DNA of 5,233 bases, from NCBI GenBank assembly GCA_937859105.1, contig CALMAD010000138.1, positions 1-5,233 of the forward strand, in the 5' to 3' direction. The notes under the pieces were generated by a model. That model saw only the letters and a list, made by a program, of their open reading frames with translations. It was not told the origin of the DNA and made no database searches. This document shows, piece by piece, positions 1 to 4,263 of the stretch. Numbering within the stretch: position 1 is the stretch's first letter; every line of letters starts with the position of its first letter. A program made the translations under genes and the position numbers. The stretch is from an uncultured Propionibacteriaceae bacterium. GTDB lineage: Bacteria > Actinomycetota > Actinomycetes > Propionibacteriales > Propionibacteriaceae.

Positions 1-21
1 GCTCGGGGTGACTCCCCGGGC
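1..21 (-). terminator. Candidate hairpin terminator after the cupin gene
   Basis: An inverted repeat pairs GCTCGGGG (1-8) with CCCCGGGC (14-21) around a 5-base loop. On the plus strand one pair is a T·G wobble; on the minus strand it becomes an A/C mismatch, leaving a 5-bp GC core plus two outer pairs. It starts 8 bases past the cupin stop codon, where a terminator would lie. Any T tract would be outside the window, so this could be only a GC-rich chance hairpin. Confidence 0.35.
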
Positions 22-29
22 CGGGCGCC

Positions 30-446
30 TCAGTGCTCGTTCGGGTCGCTGTCGGCGTCGGCCTTGGTCGGGTGCACCGTGCCGGCCACGTGGTCGGGCG
101 GCCCGTACAGCGAGTACAGCTTCAGCGGCTCCTCGCCGGTGTTGGTGACGTTGTGCCACTTGCCCGCCGGGATGAGGATCGCCCAGTCGTCCGTCACCTC
201 GTCGGTGAAAGAAATCTCGGCCTCCGACGCCCCCATCTCGACGCGGCCGGTGCCCTGTTCGATGCGGATGAACTGGTCGTGGTCGGGGTGCACCTCGCCG
301 CCGATCTCCCCGCCCACCGGGATGGCCATCAGGGTGAGCTGCAGGTGCTCACCGGTCCACGCCGTCGTGCGGAAGTTCTCGTTGGCTACGGTCGCGTCTT
401 CGATATCGAGGGTGTACGGGTTCGGGCCGGAATCTGTCAGGGCCAT
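30..446 (-). CDS. Small single-domain cupin protein (138 aa), function unknown
   Basis: The protein is a stand-alone cupin beta-barrel of the small mannose-6-phosphate-isomerase-like kind, predicted cytosolic: there is no signal peptide or membrane segment. Cupin motif 1 lies at about residues 50-67 (HPDHDQFIRIEQGTG, with H53 and H56), and motif 2 at about 93-102 (PAGKWHNVTN, with H98). H53, H56 and H98 are plausible metal ligands. Q58 stands where many cupins have a glutamate ligand, so the metal site may be altered or use fewer ligands. The tail (residues 125-138) is hydrophilic and Asp/His-rich. The ATG is well supported by AAGGAGG on the minus strand about 6 bases upstream. The gene diverges from ispE and is probably monocistronic. 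Similar small cupins occur widely in bacteria as 'cupin domain-containing protein' with no agreed substrate. They may bind or isomerise small molecules, but enzymatic activity is not shown here. The cupin fold is a firm call; any specific function is not. Confidence 0.9.
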   Translation of the reverse strand: MALTDSGPNPYTLDIEDATVANENFRTTAWTGEHLQLTLMAIPVGGEIGGEVHPDHDQFIRIEQGTGRVEMGASEAEISFTDEVTDDWAILIPAGKWHNVTNTGEEPLKLYSLYGPPDHVAGTVHPTKADADSDPNEH

Positions 447-475
447 GATCGTCCTCCTTGAACGGGGTCGGCCCC

Positions 476-481
476 AGCCTA
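476..481 (-). promoter_or_regulatory. Candidate -10 box of the cupin gene
   Basis: The minus strand reads TAGGCT, a good match to the actinobacterial TANNNT -10. It would start RNA near position 469 and give an untranslated leader of about 23 bases containing the AAGGAGG ribosome binding site. No convincing -35 hexamer is visible at 17-18 bases spacing, so confidence is limited. Confidence 0.4.
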
Positions 482-485
482 TCGA

Positions 486-512
486 GCCCCTCCGACAGTC
501 CTCGGATCGGGC
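486..512. repeat. Imperfect dyad in the cupin/ispE divergent gap
   Basis: TCCGA (491-495) and TCGGA (502-506) form a perfect 5-bp inverted repeat with a 6-base spacer. It is continued outward by GCCC (486-489) and GGGC (509-512) with one base of asymmetry. It sits just upstream of the cupin -10 box, across its -35 region. It could be an operator, or a chance product of GC-rich sequence. Confidence 0.35.
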
Positions 513-580
513 GCCGCGCCGTCGCCCGGGCTTCGCGCACGGCTGGCCGCGGGCAGGCGTCCCTGGTAGGAATGTTCGCC

Positions 581-1513
581 ATGACCTCTCCGACGGCGAT
601 CGCCGGCCCCGTGCGTGTGCGCGCCGCCGGGAAGATCAACCTGGCCCTGAAGGTGGGGCCAGTCGGCGACGACGGGTATCACCCGCTCGCCACCGTCTTC
701 CAGGCGGTGTCGCTGGTCGACGAGGTCACGGTGACGCCCGCGGAGCCCGGCCGCTTCGACATCACGGTCGCCGGCGAGCAAAGCGCCAGCGTCCCGTGGG
801 ACGACCGCAACCTCGCCGTCCGGGGCGCCCGGCTCCTCGCCGAGCGCTACGGCGAGCCGGCAGAGCTGGGGGCGTCCATCGCGATCAGAAAAGCCATCCC
901 GGTCGCGGGCGGCATGGCGGGCGGTTCCGCGGACGCCGCGGCCGCGATGCTCGCCTGCTCGGTCCTGTGGGACCTCGACGTGGGGCCCGGCGAGCTCGGC
1001 GATCTGGCCGGGGAGATCGGGGCCGACGTCCCGTTCGCGCTGCTCGGCCAGACCGCGCTCGGGACGCGCCACGGCGACCGGCTCGTGCCGGTGCTGAGCC
1101 GGGGCACCTACCACTGGGTGCTGGCGTTCGCGGACTTCGAGCTGCCGACGCCCGCAGTGTTCCGCCGCTTCGACGAGCTCACCGCCGGCCGCGAGGTCGA
1201 GCAGCCCGCCGTCCCCGACGGGCTGCTGGAGGCGCTCGCCGCCGGCGACCCCGTCGCGTTGGCCCGGTGCATCGAGAACGACCTGCAGGAGCCCGCCGTG
1301 GCGATGCGGCCGCACCTGGAGCGCGTCCTGGCGGCGGGGGATGAGTTGGGCGCGCTCGCGTCCGTCGTCTCGGGGTCGGGGCCGACGTGCGCGTTCCTGG
1401 CCGCGAGCGAGGCGGCCGCCCTCGACATCTCGGTGGAGCTCAGCGCGACCGGGCTGTGCCGCGCGGTGAAGCGCGTCTGCGGGCCGGTGCCGGGCGCGCG
1501 CTTGGTCGTGTAG
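581..1513 (+). CDS. ispE: 4-diphosphocytidyl-2-C-methyl-D-erythritol kinase
   Basis: IspE is a cytosolic GHMP-superfamily kinase. It phosphorylates the 2-hydroxyl of CDP-methylerythritol with ATP, the fourth step of the MEP route to IPP and DMAPP. All three GHMP motifs are present: the N-terminal substrate motif AAGKINLAL with K18; the glycine-rich ATP loop PVAGGMAGGSADAAAA from residue 107; and the C-terminal SGSGPTCAF at about 264-272. D149 in IGADVPF matches the catalytic aspartate, paired with K18. The product is 310 aa, normal for actinobacteria and longer than the roughly 283 aa E. coli enzyme. I chose ATG 581 because GGTAGGA (565-571) lies about 9 bases upstream. ATG 572 is too close to that site, and the longer open frame from 458 adds unconserved Arg-rich sequence. 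TAGGAA at 567-572 might instead act as a -10 for a near-leaderless RNA. The gene often follows rsmA in actinobacteria; here an opposite-strand cupin gene lies upstream. Confidence 0.96.
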   Translation: MTSPTAIAGPVRVRAAGKINLALKVGPVGDDGYHPLATVFQAVSLVDEVTVTPAEPGRFDITVAGEQSASVPWDDRNLAVRGARLLAERYGEPAELGASIAIRKAIPVAGGMAGGSADAAAAMLACSVLWDLDVGPGELGDLAGEIGADVPFALLGQTALGTRHGDRLVPVLSRGTYHWVLAFADFELPTPAVFRRFDELTAGREVEQPAVPDGLLEALAAGDPVALARCIENDLQEPAVAMRPHLERVLAAGDELGALASVVSGSGPTCAFLAASEAAALDISVELSATGLCRAVKRVCGPVPGARLVV

Positions 1514-1521
1514 GGAAGGAC

Positions 1522-1580
1522 GCCGCCGGCGGCGGGGATGCTCCCCGGGTGCGGGTCGGCCGGCGTCAGCTCAGCACCCG
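1522..1580. terminator. GC-rich hairpin cluster between convergent ispE and tetR
   Basis: The 57-base convergent gap contains a perfect 12-base palindrome GCCGCCGGCGGC (1522-1533), a tight hairpin CGGGGA-TGC-TCCCCG (1533-1547), and a longer-range pairing of CGGGTGC (1546-1552) with GCACCCG (1574-1580) that reaches into the end of tetR. No T tract follows on either strand. A bidirectional, U-tract-poor terminator of the type common in high-GC actinobacteria is plausible from position and structure. Confidence 0.45.
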
Positions 1581-2332
1581 CGCTGCTCGGGGTCGTCGGG
1601 GGACGCGGGACCGGTGTCCCCGTCGTCCTCCGCCCCGTCGTCTTCGCCCTCGTCGTCTTCGCCCTCGTGGGGCAGCTCTTCGAGCCGCAAACGGGGGTCG
1701 ACGTCCAGGTTGCGCATGCCGTTCCAGGCGAGGTTGACCAGGTGCGCGGCGACTTCTGGCCGGTTCATGCCCGACGTCACCCGGGCGTCCACCCACCACT
1801 GCCCGGCGAGCGCGACCAGGCCGACGAGCATCTGCGCGTACAGCGGGGCGGTCTCGGGGTCGTAGCCGCGCCGCTCGAACTGGGCGGCCAGCAGCCCCTC
1901 GACACGGCTCGCGATCGCGGACAGGATCGTCTGGAACGACCCCGCCGGCTGGAACGGGTTGGAGTCGCGCGACAGGATGCGGAAGCCGTCGGGGTTCTCC
2001 TCGATGTAGTCGAGCAGCGCGAGGGTGCCGAGCTCGATGAGCGTGCGCGGGTCGGTGCGCGGCCGGGAGATGGCCTCGGCGATCGCGTCGTGCAGGGTCC
2101 GCATGTCCTCGGCGACGACCGCCGAATAGAGGCCCTCCTTGCCGCCGAAGTGCTCGTAGACGACCGGCTTGCTCACCTGAGCGTGGCCGGCGATCTCTTC
2201 CACCGACGTGCCGTCGAGCCCCCGCTCCGCGAACAGACCGCGCGCCACGTCCATCAGCTGCTCACGACGCTGTTCCCGCGGCATGCGGACACGGCCGCGG
2301 CGGGCACGGGAAGGGGGGACGGGGCTCGTCAC
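1571..2332 (-). CDS. TetR-family transcriptional regulator with acidic C-terminal tail
   Basis: This is a one-component DNA-binding regulator, about 253 aa from GTG 2332. The N-terminal TetR domain runs from about residue 20 to 69: helix 1 MDVARGLFAERG, then the helix-turn-helix TSVEEIAGHAQVSKPVVYEHF at about 42-62, and GGKEGLY. An Arg-rich arm (residues 9-23) precedes it, and the middle is a helical ligand/dimer domain of unknown ligand. The last 37 residues contain a run of Glu/Asp/Gly encoded by a 15-bp tandem repeat. The start is uncertain. GTG 2332 has only a purine run one base upstream, which suggests a leaderless start; ATG 2284 lacks any ribosome binding site. The gene diverges from tRNA-Gln-glmU and converges on ispE. 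From memory, M. tuberculosis has a TetR gene (Rv1019) at this place beside glnU-glmU, which there leads into mfd. Regulation of itself or of the tRNA-glmU promoter is inference. The family call is certain; the targets are unknown. Confidence 0.93.
   Translation of the reverse strand: MTSPVPPSRARRGRVRMPREQRREQLMDVARGLFAERGLDGTSVEEIAGHAQVSKPVVYEHFGGKEGLYSAVVAEDMRTLHDAIAEAISRPRTDPRTLIELGTLALLDYIEENPDGFRILSRDSNPFQPAGSFQTILSAIASRVEGLLAAQFERRGYDPETAPLYAQMLVGLVALAGQWWVDARVTSGMNRPEVAAHLVNLAWNGMRNLDVDPRLRLEELPHEGEDDEGEDDGAEDDGDTGPASPDDPEQRGC
1636..1665. repeat. 15-bp perfect tandem duplication in the tetR acidic tail
   Basis: CGTCGTCTTCGCCCT occurs twice head to tail (1636-1650 and 1651-1665). On the coding (minus) strand it encodes an acidic GEDDE/GEDDG run. 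The length is a multiple of three, so gain or loss of copies keeps the frame. Such tails commonly vary in length by replication slippage. Confidence 0.85.
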
Positions 2333-2333
2333 A

Positions 2334-2345
2334 CCCCCTAGTCTG
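2334..2345 (-). promoter_or_regulatory. Candidate leaderless promoter element of tetR
   Basis: The minus strand reads CAGACT (2345-2340), seven bases (AGGGGGT), then GTG 2332. CAGACT differs from TANNNT only at its first base. The 7-base distance to the start codon is what leaderless actinobacterial genes show. The AGGGGG run ends one base before GTG, too close for a normal Shine-Dalgarno. No clear -35 is seen. Confidence 0.35.
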
Positions 2346-2387
2346 ACCCACCGGCGCGGGTGCGGCCACTTTGGCCCCTCGCCCCGC

Positions 2388-2427
2388 GCGTCCCGGGGCG
2401 TCCCAGCGCGTCCCGGTGCGTCCCGGC
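2388..2427. repeat. Four tandem 10-bp repeats, consensus GCGTCCCRGN
   Basis: Four contiguous decamers are seen: GCGTCCCGGG (2388), GCGTCCCAGC (2398), GCGTCCCGGT (2408) and GCGTCCCGGC (2418). The first seven bases are identical in all four. A fifth, broken unit (GCCGTCCGCG) follows. The array lies about 55 bases upstream of the tetR start. Its one-helical-turn period would put each copy on the same DNA face. Confidence 0.85.
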
Positions 2428-2454
2428 GCCGTCCGCGAGGGCGGCGGAGGCCGG

Positions 2455-2481
2455 GGGCGTCCGGTGGACTCGGGCGTCCGG
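2455..2481. repeat. Two direct GGGCGTCCGG repeats, 17 bp apart
   Basis: GGGCGTCCGG is exact at 2455-2464 and 2472-2481. Both copies share the GCGTCC core with the upstream decamer array, so six GCGTCC cores fall within 94 bases. They may be related binding sites or remnants of the same repeat expansion. Confidence 0.7.
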
Positions 2482-2503
2482 CGATCTCACGCCGACGTGA
2501 TCG
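2482..2503. repeat. Imperfect dyad (candidate operator)
   Basis: CGATC (2482-2486) and GATCG (2499-2503) are inverted repeats. Inside them TCACG (2487-2491) and CGTGA (2496-2500) are also inverted, but with a centre shifted by one base. The overall size of 22 bp would suit a TetR-type dimer site. It is about 150 bases from the tetR start, so its role is uncertain. Confidence 0.35.
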
Positions 2504-2513
2504 GCCCTGTTGT

Positions 2514-2534
2514 TTGCTCACACCTCGTGTGCAA
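2514..2534. repeat. CACAC-CTC-GTGTG dyad flanked by TTGC/GCAA
   Basis: CACAC (2519-2523) and GTGTG (2527-2531) are perfect inverted arms with a 3-base spacer. TTGC (2514-2517) and GCAA (2531-2534) are inverted around a centre half a base to one base away. It lies in the least GC-rich patch of the intergenic region, which makes it a better operator candidate than the GC-only palindromes. Confidence 0.4.
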
Positions 2535-2562
2535 GCCCTAGGAGACGCACGCGCGACGCGGT

Positions 2563-2622
2563 CGAGGGCACAGCGGGTCGAGGACACCGGGGCGCCGAGG
2601 GCACCGGGCCGTCCGAGGGACA
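2563..2622. repeat. Degenerate CGAGGRCAC repeat series
   Basis: CGAGGGCAC (2563), CGAGGACAC (2579), CGAGGGCAC (2596) and CGAGGGACA (2614) recur at intervals of 16, 17 and 18 bases, joined by G/C-rich linkers. The series ends about 45 bases upstream of the TAGACT box of the tRNA promoter. It may be a multi-site activator or repressor region, or decayed tandem duplication. Confidence 0.55.
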
Positions 2623-2667
2623 GACGGCGCGCGGTCCGATGGGTCGCGCGGTTCGATCGGGCGTCGG

Positions 2668-2673
2668 TAGACT
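2668..2673 (+). promoter_or_regulatory. -10 box of the tRNA-Gln-glmU-prs unit
   Basis: TAGACT is an excellent actinobacterial -10. It predicts transcription starting near 2680, about 20 bases before the mature tRNA. No TTGAC-like -35 lies at the right distance (2645-2650 is CGCGCG), so the promoter may depend on an activator or on the -10 alone. No other promoter is evident between here and glmU. Confidence 0.6.
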
Positions 2674-2679
2674 CCGAGC

Positions 2680-2699
2680 CGGTTCCGCGTGCGGAGCCG
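2680..2699 (+). other. 8-bp leader hairpin directly before tRNA-Gln
   Basis: CGGTTCCG (2680-2687) pairs with CGGAGCCG (2692-2699) through eight contiguous pairs, one of them U·G, closed by a CGUG tetraloop. It ends one base before the tRNA 5' end and would begin at about the predicted transcription start. It would therefore fill the whole 5' leader of the precursor tRNA that RNase P removes. Confidence 0.6.
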
Positions 2700-2700
2700 T

Positions 2701-2779
2701 TCCCCGGTTGGTCTGCCGGCAGGGCCCGCCTGACTTTGAATCAGGACTAGCGACGTAGGTTCGACTCCTACCCGGGGAG
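2701..2779 (+). tRNA. tRNA-Gln (anticodon UUG)
   Basis: A full cloverleaf can be drawn by hand. The acceptor stem is TCCCCGG (2701-2707) with CCGGGGA (2772-2778) and discriminator G2779. The D stem is GGTC (2710-2713) with GGCC (2723-2726), and the D loop carries GG at 2718-2719. The anticodon stem CCTGA/TCAGG (2729-2733, 2741-2745) closes loop CTTTGAA with anticodon TTG at 2736-2738. The T arm is GTAGG/CCTAC with loop TTCGACT. The weak U1-A72 pair and G73 fit bacterial tRNA-Gln. CCA is not encoded (CGG follows the discriminator), so it must be added. Two oddities are a 9-base variable region (2746-2754), where class I tRNAs normally have 4-5, and two bases between the D and anticodon stems. 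From memory, actinobacterial glmU-linked glnU genes look similar, so this is probably functional. It reads CAA, the rarer glutamine codon in a high-GC genome, and probably CAG by wobble. Confidence 0.9.
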
Positions 2780-2790
2780 CGGAGAGTCGA

Positions 2791-2797
2791 GAAGGAG
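2791..2797 (+). promoter_or_regulatory. Ribosome binding site of glmU
   Basis: GAAGGAG lies 8 bases before ATG 2806. It decides that start over the in-frame GTG at 2797, which overlaps the site. It falls in the 26-base spacer after the tRNA, so it would stay on the glmU mRNA after tRNA 3' cleavage. Confidence 0.85.
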
Positions 2798-2805
2798 TGG
2801 AGTCG

Positions 2806-4263
2806 ATGAGCACACAGTCCGTCAGCGAGCGCGGCGTCGCGGCCGTCGTCGTGTTGGCCGCCGGAGCCGGCACCCGGATGAAGTCGCAGACCTCGAAGCT
2901 GCTGCACCGCGTCGCCGGCCGCTCGCTCGTCAGTTGCGCGGTGGACGCCGCCCGCGCCGTCCATCCCGAGCACCTGGTCGTCGTGGTCGGGCACCAGCGC
3001 GAGCAGGTCCAGCAACACCTGGCCGAGGTCGCTCCCGACGTGACGATCGCCGTGCAGGCCAGCCCGAACGGCACGGGCGACGCGGTGCGCTCCGGCCTCG
3101 TGCCCATCCCCGACGTCGCCGGCGAGGTCGTCGTGACGATGGGCGACGTGCCCATGCTGACCGGCGAGACGCTCGCCGAGCTGGTCGAGACCCACCGCCG
3201 GTTCGGCGACGCGGCGACCGTGCTCACGACGGTCCTCGACGACGCCGGCTCGTACGGCCGCATCGTGCGCGACCCCGAGGGCGAGGTCACCGCGATCGTC
3301 GAGCGGAAAGACTGCACGCCCGAGCAGGTCGCGATCGGCGAGATCAACGCCGGCATCTACGTGTTCGACGCGCAGGTGCTGCGCGACGGGCTGGCGTCCC
3401 TGACGACGGACAACGCGCAGGGCGAGCTGTACCTCACCGACGTCATCAAGTACGCCCGGTCGGTCGGCGGGCACGTGCACCCCCAGGTCCTCAACGACGC
3501 CTGGCAGGCGGAGGGCATCAACGACCGCGTCCAGCTGGCCGCGATGGGCCGGGAGGTCAACCGGCGGCTCTGCGAGAAGTGGATGCGGGCGGGCGTCACG
3601 ATCGTCGACCCGGCCACCACCTGGATCGAAGACTCGGTGAGCATCGACCCCGACGTCACGCTGCTGCCGGGCACGCACCTGCAGGGCGCCACGACGATCA
3701 AGTCGTTCGCGACCGTCGGCCCCGACACGACGCTGGTCGACGTCGAGGTGGGCGAGGGGGCGTCCGTGGTGCGCTCGCACTGCGTGCTCGCCGTCATCGG
3801 GGAGGACGCCACGGTCGGCCCGTACGCCGTGCTGCGGCCCGGCACGGAGCTGGGGGGCCGCGTCCGGCTCGGGTCGTTCGTCGAGACGAAGAACGCGCAG
3901 GTGGGCGGCGGCGCGAAGATCGCGCACGTCGCGTACCTGGGGGACACGACGATCGGGGAAGGCGCCAGTATCGGCGCGGCGTCCGTGTTCGCGAATTACG
4001 ATGGCCTTGCCAAGCACACGACGACGGTGGGTGACCACGCGTTCGTGGGGGCGGGCTCGGTGCTCGTCGCGCCGGTGAACATCGGGGCCGGCGCATTCGT
4101 GGCGGGCGGCTCCGTCATCACGGAAGATGTGGGCGCCGGGGATCTCGGCGTCTCGGTGGAGAGGCAACGCAACGTGGAGGGCTGGGTCGAGTCCAAACGT
4201 CCGGGCACACCGGCCGCCAACGCTGCCAAGGCTGCGAACAATGAGGGAGGCCAAGCCGAGTGA
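2806..4263 (+). CDS. glmU: Bifunctional UDP-GlcNAc pyrophosphorylase / GlcN-1-P acetyltransferase
   Basis: GlmU is a cytosolic trimer that makes UDP-GlcNAc for peptidoglycan and other glycans. The C-terminal domain acetylates glucosamine-1-phosphate with acetyl-CoA, and the N-terminal domain transfers UMP from UTP. The uridyltransferase domain (about 1-240) opens with the nucleotide loop LAAGAGTRMKS (17-27, with R24 and K26) and has the metal ligands D114 (MGDVP) and N239 (EGIND). A linker helix follows. The left-handed beta-helix (about 265-450) shows hexapeptide repeats, catalytic H374 in AHVAYLGD, Y377 and NYDG at 397-400. W460 precedes a Lys/Ala-rich tail. From memory these numbers coincide with M. 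tuberculosis GlmU, so there is probably no net indel up to there. At 485 aa the length is normal for actinobacteria, which carry a longer tail than the roughly 456 aa E. coli protein. Both active sites look intact. It is probably cotranscribed with the upstream tRNA and with prs. Confidence 0.98.
   Translation: MSTQSVSERGVAAVVVLAAGAGTRMKSQTSKLLHRVAGRSLVSCAVDAARAVHPEHLVVVVGHQREQVQQHLAEVAPDVTIAVQASPNGTGDAVRSGLVPIPDVAGEVVVTMGDVPMLTGETLAELVETHRRFGDAATVLTTVLDDAGSYGRIVRDPEGEVTAIVERKDCTPEQVAIGEINAGIYVFDAQVLRDGLASLTTDNAQGELYLTDVIKYARSVGGHVHPQVLNDAWQAEGINDRVQLAAMGREVNRRLCEKWMRAGVTIVDPATTWIEDSVSIDPDVTLLPGTHLQGATTIKSFATVGPDTTLVDVEVGEGASVVRSHCVLAVIGEDATVGPYAVLRPGTELGGRVRLGSFVETKNAQVGGGAKIAHVAYLGDTTIGEGASIGAASVFANYDGLAKHTTTVGDHAFVGAGSVLVAPVNIGAGAFVAGGSVITEDVGAGDLGVSVERQRNVEGWVESKRPGTPAANAAKAANNEGGQAE

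Larger units (their letters stand above)
2346..2667. other. Gene-free, repeat-rich intergenic region between tetR and tRNA-Gln
   Basis: I find no credible coding sequence here. Long open frames across it on both strands are Arg/Pro-rich, lack ribosome binding sites, and reflect high GC. The region holds a 10-bp-period tandem repeat (2388-2427), two GGGCGTCCGG copies (2455-2464, 2472-2481), a dyad around 2492, a CACAC-CTC-GTGTG dyad (2519-2531) in the only AT-richer patch (about 2508-2520), and a degenerate CGAGGRCAC series (2563-2622). It probably serves as regulatory space for tetR and the tRNA-glmU unit. Confidence 0.6.

Noticed and set aside
64..1344. Long plus-strand open frame over the cupin and ispE genes
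   Set aside because: It is Arg/Pro-rich with no family motif and overlaps two well-supported genes. It is a high-GC shadow frame.
2333..2587. 85-residue N-terminal extension of tetR
   Set aside because: The upstream frame is Arg/Pro/Gly-rich, crosses the repeat array, and has no homology-like pattern. TetR proteins start shortly before the helix-turn-helix, so GTG 2332 is preferred.
2388..2622. CRISPR-like array
   Set aside because: The repeat units are 9-10 bases, degenerate, and separated by no or very short linkers. Nothing resembles 25-40 base repeats with unique spacers, and no cas gene is present.
2208..2758. Plus-strand small open frames between tetR and the tRNA
   Set aside because: They run through tetR antisense, the repeats and the tRNA itself, with no ribosome binding site.
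2701..2779. tRNA 3' end as an integration (att) site
   Set aside because: No integrase, no direct repeat of the tRNA end, and core genes continue directly downstream.
2518..4254. Long minus-strand open frame opposite glmU
   Set aside because: It has His/Arg/Val-rich composition typical of the antisense of GC-rich coding DNA, and no ribosome binding site or domain. glmU on the other strand is certain.
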